A stretch of 64,000 nt of DNA from DASRDZ01 sp035652335. Its GTDB lineage: Bacteria > Chloroflexota > Dormibacteria > Aeolococcales > Aeolococcaceae. A program made the position numbers and the translations under genes. The stretch lies in contig DASRDZ010000062.1 of NCBI GenBank assembly GCA_035652335.1, positions 1 through 64,000 on the forward strand, read 5' to 3'. The notes beneath the pieces were generated by a model. It saw only the letters and a list, made by a program, of their open reading frames with translations. It did not search any database and had not been told where the DNA came from. Shown here piece by piece: positions 50,814-59,772 of the stretch; position 1 is the stretch's first letter; the number at the start of each line of letters is the position of its first letter.

Positions 50814-51369
50814 AGGGCGGCTGCGGGTCGTACTCGATGGCGAGCTGGATCGCCTGCGCCGCGGTCTCTCCCGCGATGCGCGCCGCCAGCAGCAGCGCCA
50901 TGTCGATGCCGGCCGACACCCCCGCGGCGGTGATCACCTTGCCCTGCTCGACGACGCGCCGCTCCACCGGCACCGCGCCGAGCTCCCGCAGCCGGTCCGT
51001 CACCGACCAGTGGGTGGTCGCCTCCAGCCCGTCGAGGATGCCGGCCGCAGCCAGCACCAGGGAGCCGGTGCACACCGACGCCGTCCATTGCGAGGAGGCG
51101 TGCGCCGCGCGGACCCAGTCGAGGATGGGACCGCCGTCGAGCAGGGCGCGAGTGCCGATGCCGCCGGGGACCAGCACGATCTCCGGTGCGGGCACGTCGC
51201 CGAGGAGCGCGTCGGCGATCAGGCCGAGCTGGCCGTTGTCGGTGCGGTGCTCGCCGGTGCGGGCGGCGACGAAGCGCACACGGACGCCGGGGAGGCGGCT
51301 GAGCACCTCGTAGGGCCCGACGGCGTCGAGCGCGGTGATGCGGTCGAAGATGGGGATGGCGACGTCCAT
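50710..51369 (-). CDS. DJ-1/PfpI family protein (isocyanide hydratase-like)
   Basis: 219 residues. IPIFDRITALDAVGPYEVLSRLPGV is the typical start of the isocyanide hydratase/ThiJ branch; the nucleophile Cys lies in TASVCTGSLVLAAAG and GVSAGIDMALLL, AIQLAIEYDPQPPF follow. The last 35 residues lie in the 104-base overlap with the converging gene and look unconserved, so the true stop region may be an extension. Divergent from the methyltransferase gene. Confidence 0.87.
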   Translation of the reverse strand: MDVAIPIFDRITALDAVGPYEVLSRLPGVRVRFVAARTGEHRTDNGQLGLIADALLGDVPAPEIVLVPGGIGTRALLDGGPILDWVRAAHASSQWTASVCTGSLVLAAAGILDGLEATTHWSVTDRLRELGAVPVERRVVEQGKVITAAGVSAGIDMALLLAARIAGETAAQAIQLAIEYDPQPPFSSGSLRTAPPEAVAWPRRDAASDGAATSPSRDR

Positions 51370-51432
51370 GGCCGAGGCCGATTCTCGGCGATGGGCGCAC
51401 CGGGCCGCTTGCTACGCTCGCCGCCGCACGCG

Positions 51433-52239
51433 ATGTCGAGCAGCGACTGGGACGGCAGCACCTACCATCGGGTCAGCGCACCGCAGGTGAGCTGGGGGCG
51501 CAGGGTGCTGGCGCGCCTCGACCTCCGCGGCGACGAGACGGTCGTCGACGCCGGCTGCGGCTCGGGCCGTCTCACCGCCGAGATCCTCGACCGCCTGCCC
51601 CGTGGCCGGGTCATCGCCGTGGACAGCTCGCCGAGCATGCTGGAGGTGGCCGCCCGCGAGCTGGCCGCCTACGGCGACCGTGTGGAGCTGGTCAAGACCG
51701 ACCTGCTGCGGCTCGACCTCGACGCCGTCGCCGACGTGGTGGTGAGCACGGCCACCTTCCACTGGGTGCTCGACCACCCCGCCCTCTTCGACCGCCTCCA
51801 CCGCGCCCTGAAGCCGGGCGGCCGGCTGCTCGCCCAGTGTGGCGGGACGGGCAACCTCGACCGCGTGCGCACCCGGGCGCGGTGCCTCCTCCAGGCTCCC
51901 GAGTTCGCGCCATCCATGGCCACATTCACCCCGCCCTGGGAGTACGCCGACCCGGAGACGACGGCGGAGCGCCTTCGCACCGCCGGCTTCGTCGAGGTGG
52001 CCACCGGCCTGGAGGAGGCGCCGACCCGGTTCGACGGCGAGGCCGGCTACCGCGAGTTCCTGGCCACCGTGATCATGCGGCCCTACCTCGCCGAGCTCGC
52101 CGATGCGGCCCTGCGCGAGCGCCTGCTCGACGCCATGTGCGGCGAGGCGCGCCAGGACGAGCCGCCCTATCTGCTCGACTACGTGCGCCTCAACCTGGAC
52201 GCCCGGCGCCCGAGCCTGTCAGAGCCGAGAGGAAGGTGA
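51433..52239 (+). CDS. SAM-dependent class I methyltransferase
   Basis: 268 residues. SAM-binding motif I VVDAGCGSGRL, motif II VIAVDSSPSML, then VELVKTDLLRLDL and STATFHWVLDHPALFDRLHRALKPGGRLL, close to trans-aconitate methyltransferase (Tam) and its relatives. C-terminal part is substrate-specific and I cannot name the substrate. The ATG has no clear ribosome binding site. Confidence 0.88.
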   Translation: MSSSDWDGSTYHRVSAPQVSWGRRVLARLDLRGDETVVDAGCGSGRLTAEILDRLPRGRVIAVDSSPSMLEVAARELAAYGDRVELVKTDLLRLDLDAVADVVVSTATFHWVLDHPALFDRLHRALKPGGRLLAQCGGTGNLDRVRTRARCLLQAPEFAPSMATFTPPWEYADPETTAERLRTAGFVEVATGLEEAPTRFDGEAGYREFLATVIMRPYLAELADAALRERLLDAMCGEARQDEPPYLLDYVRLNLDARRPSLSEPRGR

Positions 52240-52246
52240 CAGCCGC

Positions 52247-52271
52247 GGTGGGGGATTATCCCCACCGTTTT
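52247..52271 (+). terminator. Intrinsic terminator after the methyltransferase gene
   Basis: GGTGGGG (52247-52253) pairs with CCCCACC (52260-52266) around a 6-base loop, followed by GTTTT. It begins 7 bases after the stop and lies between converging genes. Confidence 0.7.
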
Positions 52272-52347
52272 CCACACAATCCACCGCGCGTCCCGAGCCT
52301 TTCCACGGCGCCGGCCCGCAGGGAAACCTGAGACCGGCCCTATCGCG

Positions 52348-53010
52348 TCACTCGGATTCCTGGCCCTCGCCACCCTCTCCGCCGCCCGCGGCGGGCGCCT
52401 CAGCGCCCTCCTCCGGAGCAGCCTCGGGCGCTTCCAGCTCCTCCCGGACGCGGACGGCGGCGATCTTGACCACCGTCTCCCCGAGGTCGGCGTGGACCAG
52501 GGCGACCCCCTTGGGCAGCTCGATCTCCCCGATGGTCACCGACTGGTCGACCTCGGTGAGGCCGCTGATGTCGACGGTGAGCTGCGCCGGCAGGTCGGCC
52601 GGCAGGGACTCGACGCGCAGCGAGGACACCACCTGCTGGATCTGCCCGAGCTTCAGCTGCACCGCAGGGGACTCCCCGACGACGATGACAGGAACCTCGG
52701 AGGTGATCTTCTCGCGCAGGTTGACGGCGAAGAGGTCGACGTGGAGCATCCGGCCGCTGCGCGGATGGAATTGCAGGTCCTTGATGAGCGCCTTGCGGGC
52801 GCCCTTCTGGCCCTCGACGTGGACGTCGACGAGATGGGTGCGGCCGGCGTGCTGCCAGGTGCGCTCCATCTCCTTGGCGTCGACGGCGATCGCCTGGGCG
52901 GCCACCTTGTGTCCGTAGATCACGGCGGGGACGGCGCCCTCGCGGCGCAGGTGGTGGACGTGGCGTCCGGTCTCGGTGCGCGGGCGCGCGTTCAGGGAGA
53001 GGCTGTCCAT
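52348..53010 (-). CDS. rplY: 50S ribosomal protein L25/general stress protein CTC
   Basis: 220 residues, the long CTC form. The N-terminal domain (1-95) has LNARPRTETGRHVHHLRREGAVPAVIYG, the 5S rRNA-binding L25 fold; the C-terminal TL5-like domain (96-195) has SLPADLPAQLTVDISGL and SVTIGEIELPKGV. The tail is acidic and Gly/Glu-rich. The next gene upstream on the same strand is the B12-binding subunit, 13 bases away. Confidence 0.95.
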   Translation of the reverse strand: MDSLSLNARPRTETGRHVHHLRREGAVPAVIYGHKVAAQAIAVDAKEMERTWQHAGRTHLVDVHVEGQKGARKALIKDLQFHPRSGRMLHVDLFAVNLREKITSEVPVIVVGESPAVQLKLGQIQQVVSSLRVESLPADLPAQLTVDISGLTEVDQSVTIGEIELPKGVALVHADLGETVVKIAAVRVREELEAPEAAPEEGAEAPAAGGGEGGEGQESE

Positions 53011-53023
53011 GGTTGTGGGTTTC

Positions 53024-53461
53024 CTACGCTGTCGCCTTGGCTTTGCCGAAGCGGGTGAGCACGAACTCCACCGCCTCGTCGAGCGAGGTGCCCGGCGTGA
53101 ACACCTTCTCGACGCCCATGTCGGTCAGCGACTTGACGTCGTCGTCGGGGATGATCCCGCCCCCGAAGACGACGATGTCCTGCGCGCCCTTCTCCTTGAG
53201 CAGCCGCAGGATCTCCGGGAAGAGCGTCATGTGGGCACCGCTCAGGATGCTGATCCCGATGCCGTCGACGTCCTCCTGGATGGCGGTCTCCACCACCATC
53301 TCGGGCGTCTGGTGCAGCCCCGTGTAGATCACCTCGACGCCCGCGTCGCGGAGCGCTCGGGAGATCACCTTGATGCCGCGGTCGTGGCCGTCCAGGCCGA
53401 CCTTGGCGGTGAGGATGCGGATCTTGCGGCCCGGCCCGGTGGACGCGTCAAGTGCGCTCAT
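53024..53461 (-). CDS. Methylmalonyl-CoA mutase-type cobalamin-binding subunit
   Basis: 145 residues, a free B12-binding Rossmann domain. The cobalamin ligand motif DGHDRG (near residue 24) is followed by GLHQTPEMVVETAIQEDVDGIGISILSGAHMTL and VFGGGIIPDDDV, as in the small subunit of split methylmalonyl-CoA or isobutyryl-CoA mutases. The large subunit is not in the window. Overlaps the end of the upstream gene by 14 bases. A cobyrinate synthase gene lies 7 kb away. Confidence 0.92.
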   Translation of the reverse strand: MSALDASTGPGRKIRILTAKVGLDGHDRGIKVISRALRDAGVEVIYTGLHQTPEMVVETAIQEDVDGIGISILSGAHMTLFPEILRLLKEKGAQDIVVFGGGIIPDDDVKSLTDMGVEKVFTPGTSLDEAVEFVLTRFGKAKATA

Positions 53462-54239
53462 GGCTCGGCGATTCTATCGTCGTGGGGCTCGCGGGCAGTG
53501 AGCGCGCCGGTTGCGGCAGCAGCTCGCGAGCACGCCGCGCCAGCGCGGCCGCGGCCCGGCGGACGTGCTCGGGCGTGCCGGCGAGCCAGGGCTCCTGCGG
53601 GCCGGCGTCCGGGCCGGTGCGGATGCCGGCGAAGGCGGCGGTGAGGCTGCGGGCGACGGTCAGGTCCTCGCCATACGCGTCGAGCTCGTCGAGCACCGCC
53701 GGGACGCTGCCGTCGGTGCGGCTGAGCGCGGTGACGGCGATCTGCAGCGCGGCCCCCGGGTCGTGGTCGCCGCGGAGCGGCGCGTCGTCGGGGAGCGGCT
53801 GGAGGCGCTGGAGCAGGCCGAGCGGCGCCTCTTCGAGAAGCGTCTGGTGCAGGCGGGTGAGGCACCAGTCGAGGTCGAAGCGGAGCAGGTCGGCGGCGAA
53901 GACGGCGGCGGCGACGGCGGTCATGGCCGTGCCCTCGTCGGCCTGGGCGAGGCGGGCGACGCGGTGGGCGCTGCGACGCAGCGTGGGCCGGTCGGCGGGG
54001 GTGAGCAGGCCGTAGGCGAGGGCCGGGAGGAGGACTCCGGCGAGGCCGCTGGGCGGGGCGGCGTCGAGGCTCCTGGCGCGCAGGTCGTCGGGGTCGAAGC
54101 CGCCGCTGTGGGCCGCGGATTCGGCGGCGGCGACGAGCAGCGCCGCACCGGTGGGGACGCCGGCCCGCCGCTCGCCTTCGACCGCGCCCGCCAGCGCCGC
54201 GAGCACCCGGCCGTCGAGGTCCTCGACCACGTACTCCAT
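53448..54239 (-). CDS. Possible ADP-ribosylglycohydrolase-like protein
   Basis: 263 residues, mostly helical. The layout LPALAYGLLTPADRPTLRRSAHRVARLAQADEGTAMTAVA and AALQIAVTALSRTDGSVPAVLDELDAYGEDLTVARSLTAAFAGIRTG recalls the core of DraG/ADP-ribosylglycohydrolases, where GGDADT binds magnesium; here that place reads YGEDLT, so metal binding would be altered. I give it low confidence as to family. It is cotranscribed with the B12-binding subunit. Confidence 0.6.
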   Translation of the reverse strand: MEYVVEDLDGRVLAALAGAVEGERRAGVPTGAALLVAAAESAAHSGGFDPDDLRARSLDAAPPSGLAGVLLPALAYGLLTPADRPTLRRSAHRVARLAQADEGTAMTAVAAAVFAADLLRFDLDWCLTRLHQTLLEEAPLGLLQRLQPLPDDAPLRGDHDPGAALQIAVTALSRTDGSVPAVLDELDAYGEDLTVARSLTAAFAGIRTGPDAGPQEPWLAGTPEHVRRAAAALARRARELLPQPARSLPASPTTIESPSHERT

Positions 54240-54266
54240 CGCGGAGCAACGCTATCCTTTCCGGCC

Positions 54267-54728
54267 GTGTCGGCGTCCACCTCGGCGACCCACCTGCTGG
54301 CGCGGGCCCTGCGCCAGAGCGCGCCCGGGATGACCCGCGCGGTGGTCTCGACCGCGCTCGACCCCTCGCGGCGCCGCGCCGTGGTGGAGGCGCTGGCACG
54401 GTTCGAGCAGGGCGTGGCCCCGGTGCTCGCGGGCTCCTCGTCGCGCCACCCCATGGCGCCGGCCGCGGTGCGCGTCGAGCGCTCGCGGGTGCGGCGGCGC
54501 CACGAGGAGGGTGAGCAGCTGGCGGTGACCATGTGGTTCGGCGAGGGGCCGGCGCTGCCCGCGCCCGGCGGCGGCTTCGGGCGCGGGGCCGTGCGTGTCG
54601 GCGCCGGGGTCCTGAGCGCGGCGGTGCTGGCGGCGGCGACGACGTATGCGACCCGGCTGGCGGAGCGGCCCCGGAGCCGGGCGCTGCCCGCGCCGCGGGA
54701 GATCGCCCGCCTGGAGAGTCCCCTCTAG
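54267..54728 (+). CDS. Small membrane-anchored protein of unknown function
   Basis: 153 residues, not recognised. The first 95 residues are soluble and helical/basic (LDPSRRRAVVEALARFEQG, RSRVRRRHEEGEQLAV), then one hydrophobic segment (VRVGAGVLSAAVLAAATTYATRL) and a short basic tail. GTG start; TATCCT lies about 9 bases before it with no ribosome binding site, so the mRNA may be leaderless. Four-base overlap with the converging gene. Confidence 0.65.
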   Translation: MSASTSATHLLARALRQSAPGMTRAVVSTALDPSRRRAVVEALARFEQGVAPVLAGSSSRHPMAPAAVRVERSRVRRRHEEGEQLAVTMWFGEGPALPAPGGGFGRGAVRVGAGVLSAAVLAAATTYATRLAERPRSRALPAPREIARLESPL

Positions 54729-55567
54729 TCCTGCAGCCAGGCCATCAGCGGCGTGCGCCGCCTGCGGGCGGGCCGGCCGTGGAGGCGGATGCTCTCGCCG
54801 TCGGTGACCAGGACGTCGCGGCTCACCGGGGTCATGGCGTCGCGGAAGGCCTGCTGCACGCGGCGCTGGAAGCGCTCCGCGCCGGGCGCCGCGGCGGGGA
54901 CGGCGAGGAGCAGGGCGCGGTCGGGGACGCCGAGCAGGACGTCGCCCTCGGCCTTCTCCACCAGGGCGTGCAGCACGTCCGGGACGAGCAGGGCGCTGCC
55001 GGCGAAGAGGGCGTCGCCCGCGTACTGCCAGCCGTCGGCGGGGACGCGATCCGCGGCCCGGACGCGCTGCGCCACCGAGGCGAAGCGGGCCGCCGTGTTG
55101 CGGTCAGCAGCGGCAGAAACCTCGGCGTCGTCGTGGCCGCGCTGCTCCCACTCGACGCGCGGGATGCCGCGCATGATGGATCCGGGCAGCGTCTCGGCGA
55201 CGAAGGCGACGAGGTCGCCGGCGACGTCGCGGCGCAGCAGCTCGGCGGAGCGGCTCAGCTCCTCCAGGTACTGGCGGCTGCGCACGCACCAGAGGACCCG
55301 CGCCGGCGAGAAGGCGCTCCCCGGCTGGGGCTGCAGCCGCCCCTCGGCGGCGCGGACGAAGTCGGCGATGAGCGTCGAGGTGCGCGCGGGCTCGCGCTCG
55401 ACGGCGCTCCAGAGGGCGCTGAGCGGGAGCGTGGCGTCGACGCCGGAGCCGGCCAGGCGCAGGGCGAAGCGCGGGGCGTCGACGCTGACGCTCAGCTCGC
55501 GGTAGCGCGCCTGGAGCTGGAGGCGGAGGCGCTCGGCGAAGGCGCTGCGGTCCTCGGGGGTGCTCAT
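54725..55567 (-). CDS. DUF1444-like protein
   Basis: 280 residues, soluble, no signal peptide. The central part FAGSALLVPDVLHALVEKAEGDVLLGVPDRALLLAVP and PGAERFQRRVQQAFRDAM resembles DUF1444/YtpQ proteins of unknown function. It starts at ATG 55567; a GTG eight codons earlier is possible. It is preceded by the TetR gene on the same strand. Confidence 0.65.
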   Translation of the reverse strand: MSTPEDRSAFAERLRLQLQARYRELSVSVDAPRFALRLAGSGVDATLPLSALWSAVEREPARTSTLIADFVRAAEGRLQPQPGSAFSPARVLWCVRSRQYLEELSRSAELLRRDVAGDLVAFVAETLPGSIMRGIPRVEWEQRGHDDAEVSAAADRNTAARFASVAQRVRAADRVPADGWQYAGDALFAGSALLVPDVLHALVEKAEGDVLLGVPDRALLLAVPAAAPGAERFQRRVQQAFRDAMTPVSRDVLVTDGESIRLHGRPARRRRTPLMAWLQD

Positions 55568-55621
55568 CGCTCGCCACCCAGTGTGCCGCACGCGCGGTCG
55601 CGCCCGACCGCCGGCGCAGGG

Positions 55622-56173
55622 TCAGGCCGGCTGCGGCTGCCGGAGGATCCGCTCCAGGGCGTAGAGGAGGAGGGCGCGGCGCTCCTCGGGCTCGCGGTGC
55701 TCCAGGACGGCGCCGTCGACGGTGGCGATGAATGTCTCCACCGCCAGCGGCAGCTCCTCGTCGGGGATGTGCCCGGCGAGCGCGTTGGTGAGCATGCCGC
55801 GCAGCCCGCCGTTGACCTCGTTGGCGAAGCCGGCCAGCACCGGCGAGCTGCGGGCCCGCTCGGCGAGGGAGGCGCGCAGGCGGTGCAGGGACTGCAGCTC
55901 CTCGGCGAACCAGATCACCTGGTCGGCCGGGCCCGTCACCGCGGGCGGGGTGCTGCTGACGATGCGGTCGAGCATGCGGCGCAGCGCCTGGACGAAGAGG
56001 AAGTCCTTGCTCGGGAAGTACCAGTAGACGGCGTTCTGGGCGACGCCGAGGTCGCGGGCGATCCCGGCGATAGAGAGCGCCTCGTAGCCCCCCTCCCGCA
56101 GCCTGGTTTCCGCGGCGGCCAGGATCTCCTCGACCTTCTCGTCGCGGGTCTGCTCGAGTCGTTTGCGGGGCAC
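55622..56173 (-). CDS. TetR-family transcriptional regulator
   Basis: 183 residues. The N-terminal helix-turn-helix has ILAAAETRLREGGYEALSIAGIARDLGVAQNAVYWYFPSKDFLF, a standard TetR DNA-binding domain; the rest is a helical ligand-binding domain. I chose the GTG at 56173 because GGGAGG lies 9 bases before it; an ATG 11 codons earlier lies in the palindrome. The ribosome binding site is part of an inverted repeat, see the site at 56182-56202. It follows the VWA gene on the same strand. Confidence 0.9.
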   Translation of the reverse strand: MPRKRLEQTRDEKVEEILAAAETRLREGGYEALSIAGIARDLGVAQNAVYWYFPSKDFLFVQALRRMLDRIVSSTPPAVTGPADQVIWFAEELQSLHRLRASLAERARSSPVLAGFANEVNGGLRGMLTNALAGHIPDEELPLAVETFIATVDGAVLEHREPEERRALLLYALERILRQPQPA

Positions 56174-56181
56174 GTCTTGGT

Positions 56182-56202
56182 TACCTCCCAACAGGGAGGG
56201 TA
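56182..56202 (-). promoter_or_regulatory. Inverted repeat over the tetR ribosome binding site
   Basis: TACCTCCC-AACA-GGGAGGGTA: CCTCCC (56184-56189) pairs with GGGAGG (56194-56199). On the mRNA the ribosome binding site GGGAGG of the TetR gene would be base-paired to CCCTCCC upstream. As DNA it could also be an autoregulatory TetR operator. Confidence 0.45.
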
Positions 56203-56234
56203 GCAAGACCGAACCCGGCGGTGCTGGCGGCGGC

Positions 56235-58292
56235 CTACGCCGCCGCGTGCTTTCGACGCTGGCTGACGTAGTCGACGAGGATGTAGTCGCCGAGCCGGTC
56301 GGGGGAGATGAAGAAGGCGCGGCCCCGGTTGAGCCGGGTCATCTGGTTGACGAACTGGACCAGGTGGTAGTTCGACTCCAGCATGAAGGTGTTGATGACG
56401 ATGTTCTCCCGGGTGCAGCGCTGCACCTCGACCAGCGTCTTCTGGAACGTCTCCGGCAGCGGCGGGTAGAAGAACACCGCGCGCGACCCCTCCATGTGGG
56501 CCGTCGGCTCGCCGTCGCTGACGATGATGATCTGCTTGTTCTGCCCGTGGTAGCGGGAGAGCAGGTGGCGCGCCAGCATCAGCCCGTGCTGCATGTTGGT
56601 GCCGTAGACGTACTCGTTGACGCTCAGCTGCGGCAGCGCCGACGGGGTGATCTCGCGGGCGTAGTCGCTGAAGCCGATCACGTGCAGCGTGTCGCGCGGG
56701 AACTGGGTGCGGATCAGGGAATCCAGTGCCAGGGCGACCTTCTTCGCCGCGTAGAAGTAGCCGCGCAGTGGCATGGAGCGCGACATGTCGAGCATCAGCA
56801 CGGTGCAGGACCGAGCCAGCGACTCGCTGCGGTGCACCTCGAAGTCGTCGGGTGAGAGCCTCGGGGTGCGCCAGGCGCCGCCCGCCGTGCGATGGGCGCC
56901 GACGTGCTGCTCCGCCGCCTCGCGGCGCAGCGCGTTCATGATCGTCTTCTCGACGTCGAGGTCGAAGGGGTCGCCGAACTCGTACTGCTTCGACTCGTCC
57001 GACCGCTCACCGCCCGAGCCGTCGTGGCGCACGGCGTGGTTGCCGAAGCGGTCGCGACGCAGCCGGGCGAAGAGGTCGCCGAGCGCCTTCTGGCCGATCC
57101 GGCGCATGCCGCGCGCGGTGAGCTGGAAGCCGCGGCCGTCGCGCTGGATCAGCCCGGAATCCTCGAGCTTCTTGGTGATCTGCGAGAGCTGGTCGACGCT
57201 GCGCGCCGCCTCGTCGCCGAGCGCCTCGCGCAGCTGCTGGCGGGTGCGCTCGTCGATCTCGCCGCCGCGGTAGGCGTCGCGCAGGGCGCGCTCCAGCTCC
57301 TCCATCGACTGCAGGCGGCCCATCAGGTCCATCGCCTCGTCGAGGGGGAGCTGCTCGCCGCCGAAGAAGTTGTAGCGGTTGCCCAGGCGCGGCCGCGGCG
57401 AGAGCAATTCCAGTGCGCCGGCGAGCTGGGCCAGCTCGGCCTGCAGGTCGGGATCGCCGAACGCCGACTCCATCAGCTCGCCGAGCTGGCGGCGCATCTC
57501 CGGGGAGAGCGACTGCATCAGCGAGTCCATGCGGGCCATCTGCCGCTGCAGCTCGTCGAGGAACTCGTCGAAGGAGTCCGGCGCGTTGGGGAAGAGCTGC
57601 CCCCACTTCTGCTTGAACTGCTCGTAGGACGCCTGCAGCTGCTCGGGCGGGACGCCCTCCAGCTTCTGCCGCATCAGGTTGTTGAGGTCGCGCACCATCT
57701 CGCGCAGCGTCTGCATGTCGGATTGCGACATGTTCTGCAGCGAGCGCTGCATGTCCTTGAAGTAGGTGTCGACGACGCCCTTCTTCAGCTCCTCGAGCAG
57801 CTCCTGGAACTTCTGCTCGGCGCGCGGCTCCATGAACTCGTAGTCCTGGAGCTGCTTGATGGCGCCGCCGGGCTCGGCGGGGAGGTTGTCGAGCGTCTCG
57901 CGGCGCTTGCGGGCGATGCGCTCCATGATCCGCTGCGCGGATTCGTCCTTCGCCGCCTCGACGCGCTCGTCGATTCCCTGCCGCTCGGTGCGCAGGACGT
58001 TGTCGAGCTTCTCCTGGATGTCCTTGAAGACGCCGTCGAGGTTGAAGCGCTCCAGCTGCTGCTGGCGGCGGCGGCGGAGCTGCTCCATCATCTCTTCCAG
58101 GCCCTGCAGGCGGCGGCCCTGCTTGTCGCGCCAGCCCTGGCTCAGCAGCCGGCGCAGGGCGGACTCGAAGTCCCAGCCGTGGAAGACGTCCTCGCTGAGC
58201 CGCCCGAAGAGCTCCTCGACGTCGGGGCCGAGGGGATCCTGGGTGCCGTCCCAGGTGTGGAAGCGATGCGGCCGGAAGTCAGGCGCGGCCAT
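56235..58292 (-). CDS. VWA-domain protein (MoxR partner, ChlD-like)
   Basis: 685 residues. A long charged helical N-terminal part (about 1-440, with EEMMEQLRRRRQQQLERF and similar) precedes a von Willebrand A domain near 490-685 with the metal site MLDMSRSMPLRG and IIIVSDGEPTAHMEG. Acts as partner of the AAA+ protein encoded next to it, as in the Rv0958/Rv0959-type pair of mycobacteria. Start ATG at 58292, 13 bases after the AAA+ gene. Function in metal-chelatase-like insertion or protein maturation is by family analogy. Confidence 0.88.
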   Translation of the reverse strand: MAAPDFRPHRFHTWDGTQDPLGPDVEELFGRLSEDVFHGWDFESALRRLLSQGWRDKQGRRLQGLEEMMEQLRRRRQQQLERFNLDGVFKDIQEKLDNVLRTERQGIDERVEAAKDESAQRIMERIARKRRETLDNLPAEPGGAIKQLQDYEFMEPRAEQKFQELLEELKKGVVDTYFKDMQRSLQNMSQSDMQTLREMVRDLNNLMRQKLEGVPPEQLQASYEQFKQKWGQLFPNAPDSFDEFLDELQRQMARMDSLMQSLSPEMRRQLGELMESAFGDPDLQAELAQLAGALELLSPRPRLGNRYNFFGGEQLPLDEAMDLMGRLQSMEELERALRDAYRGGEIDERTRQQLREALGDEAARSVDQLSQITKKLEDSGLIQRDGRGFQLTARGMRRIGQKALGDLFARLRRDRFGNHAVRHDGSGGERSDESKQYEFGDPFDLDVEKTIMNALRREAAEQHVGAHRTAGGAWRTPRLSPDDFEVHRSESLARSCTVLMLDMSRSMPLRGYFYAAKKVALALDSLIRTQFPRDTLHVIGFSDYAREITPSALPQLSVNEYVYGTNMQHGLMLARHLLSRYHGQNKQIIIVSDGEPTAHMEGSRAVFFYPPLPETFQKTLVEVQRCTRENIVINTFMLESNYHLVQFVNQMTRLNRGRAFFISPDRLGDYILVDYVSQRRKHAAA

Positions 58293-58305
58293 GTCGGGAC
58301 GTGCC

Positions 58306-59706
58306 CTAGCCGCCGTAGATGGTGCTGCCGTCGATGGGCGTCTTGTTGAGGCGCTTGCTGAGGTGCAGCCCCTCCAGCACGAACTCCAGCACCGCGGCGC
58401 GCGACGCGGCCGTCTGCGGCTCGTCGAGCTTGGTGAGCGCCTTCTCGATGCCGGGCAGCTCGCGCATCGCCTGCTCGTAGGTGTCGGCGCCGGCGTGGTC
58501 GCTGACCTCGACGGTGAAGCCGCCGCGGTCGAAGCGCTGCACCAGGTCGGTGAACTCCTGAACGGTGAAGTGGCGGCGGAAGACGTTGCTCGACGCGGTG
58601 CGGATGATCTTCTCCAGCACCGACTGGTCGTCGTTCTCCTCCCAGGTCTCCAGCTCCAGCTTGCCGGCGCTCGACGGGACCAGCGCGGGCAGGTCGCTGA
58701 TGCGGGGCACCGCCTCCTTCTCGCCGGTGAGGATGGCGCGGCGCAGGGCGTTGGCGACGAGGTTCTCGTAGTTGGCGATGCTGACGCGCACCGACACGCC
58801 GCTGCGCTGGTTGACCTGCGGGTTGCGCCGGGCGAGATGGGTGATCTCGGCGATGATCTCCTTCATGTAGGACGGCACCCGCACGGTGGCGGGCGAGTCC
58901 TCGAAGTGCATGGCCTCCTGCTCCACGATTGCGATCTCGTGGTCGAGCGTCTTGGGGTAGTGGGTGCGGATCTGCGCCCCGAAGCGGTCCTTGAGCGGCG
59001 TGATGATGCGGCCGCGGTTGGTGTAGTCCTCGGGGTTGGCGGTGGCCACGACGTAGACGTCGAGCGGCAGGCGGATGCGGTAGCCGCGGATCTGCACGTC
59101 GCGCTCTTCGATGATGTTGAGCAGGCCGACCTGGATGCGCTCGGCGAGGTCGGGCAGCTCGTTGATGGCGAAGATGCCACGGTTGGTGCGCGGCACCAGA
59201 CCGTAGTGGATGGTCAGCTCGTCGCTGAGGTAGCGCCCCTCGGCGACCTTCACCGGGTCGACCTCGCCGATGAGGTCGGCGATGCTGGTGTCGGGGGTGG
59301 CCAGCTTCTCGCTGTAGCGGGTGTCGCGGTGCAGCCAGGCGATCGGCGCCGCGTCGCCCTTCTCGGCGACCAGCTCGCGGCAGCGCCGGCAGATGGGGTT
59401 GTAGGGGTCGTCGTTGATCTCGCAGCCGGCCAGCGCGGGGATCTGCTCGTCGAGCAGGGAGATGAGCGCGCGCACCAGCCGCGACTTGGCCTGGCCGCGC
59501 TCACCGAGGAGCACGATGTCCTGCCCCGCGAGGATGGCGTTCTCCAGCTGCGGGATCACCGTCTCCTCGTAGCCGCGGATCTCGGGGAACAGCGGCTCGC
59601 CCGCGCTCAGCTTGCGGATCAGGTTGCGACGCAGCTCCGCCTTGACGGAGTCGACCCGGTATTCGGACTGGCGGAGGTCGCCGACGGTCGCCGGTAGGGT
59701 TGCCAT
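58306..59706 (-). CDS. MoxR/ChlI-like AAA+ ATPase
   Basis: 466 residues. Walker A is GERGQAKSRL, a variant with AKS for GKT; Walker B-like INELPDLAERIQVGLLNIIEER; sensor I VATANPEDYTNRG; C-terminal helical domain. An insertion CEINDDPYNPICRRCREL carries a possible metal-binding Cys group. Forms a chaperone-like pair with the VWA protein. I chose ATG 59706; an ATG six codons earlier is possible. No chlorophyll-synthesis genes lie near, so it is not a true Mg-chelatase. Confidence 0.9.
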   Translation of the reverse strand: MATLPATVGDLRQSEYRVDSVKAELRRNLIRKLSAGEPLFPEIRGYEETVIPQLENAILAGQDIVLLGERGQAKSRLVRALISLLDEQIPALAGCEINDDPYNPICRRCRELVAEKGDAAPIAWLHRDTRYSEKLATPDTSIADLIGEVDPVKVAEGRYLSDELTIHYGLVPRTNRGIFAINELPDLAERIQVGLLNIIEERDVQIRGYRIRLPLDVYVVATANPEDYTNRGRIITPLKDRFGAQIRTHYPKTLDHEIAIVEQEAMHFEDSPATVRVPSYMKEIIAEITHLARRNPQVNQRSGVSVRVSIANYENLVANALRRAILTGEKEAVPRISDLPALVPSSAGKLELETWEENDDQSVLEKIIRTASSNVFRRHFTVQEFTDLVQRFDRGGFTVEVSDHAGADTYEQAMRELPGIEKALTKLDEPQTAASRAAVLEFVLEGLHLSKRLNKTPIDGSTIYGG

Positions 59707-59772
59707 GGGAGCGTCAGCGTACACCCGCAGGGTGCCGTGCGAGCCGTGCCTGCCGGGCGGACCCGGCGCAGG

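Noticed and set aside
58306..59706. Magnesium chelatase of chlorophyll synthesis
   Set aside because: The AAA+/VWA pair resembles ChlI/ChlD, but no BchH or other pigment genes are present and the Walker A is a MoxR-type variant.
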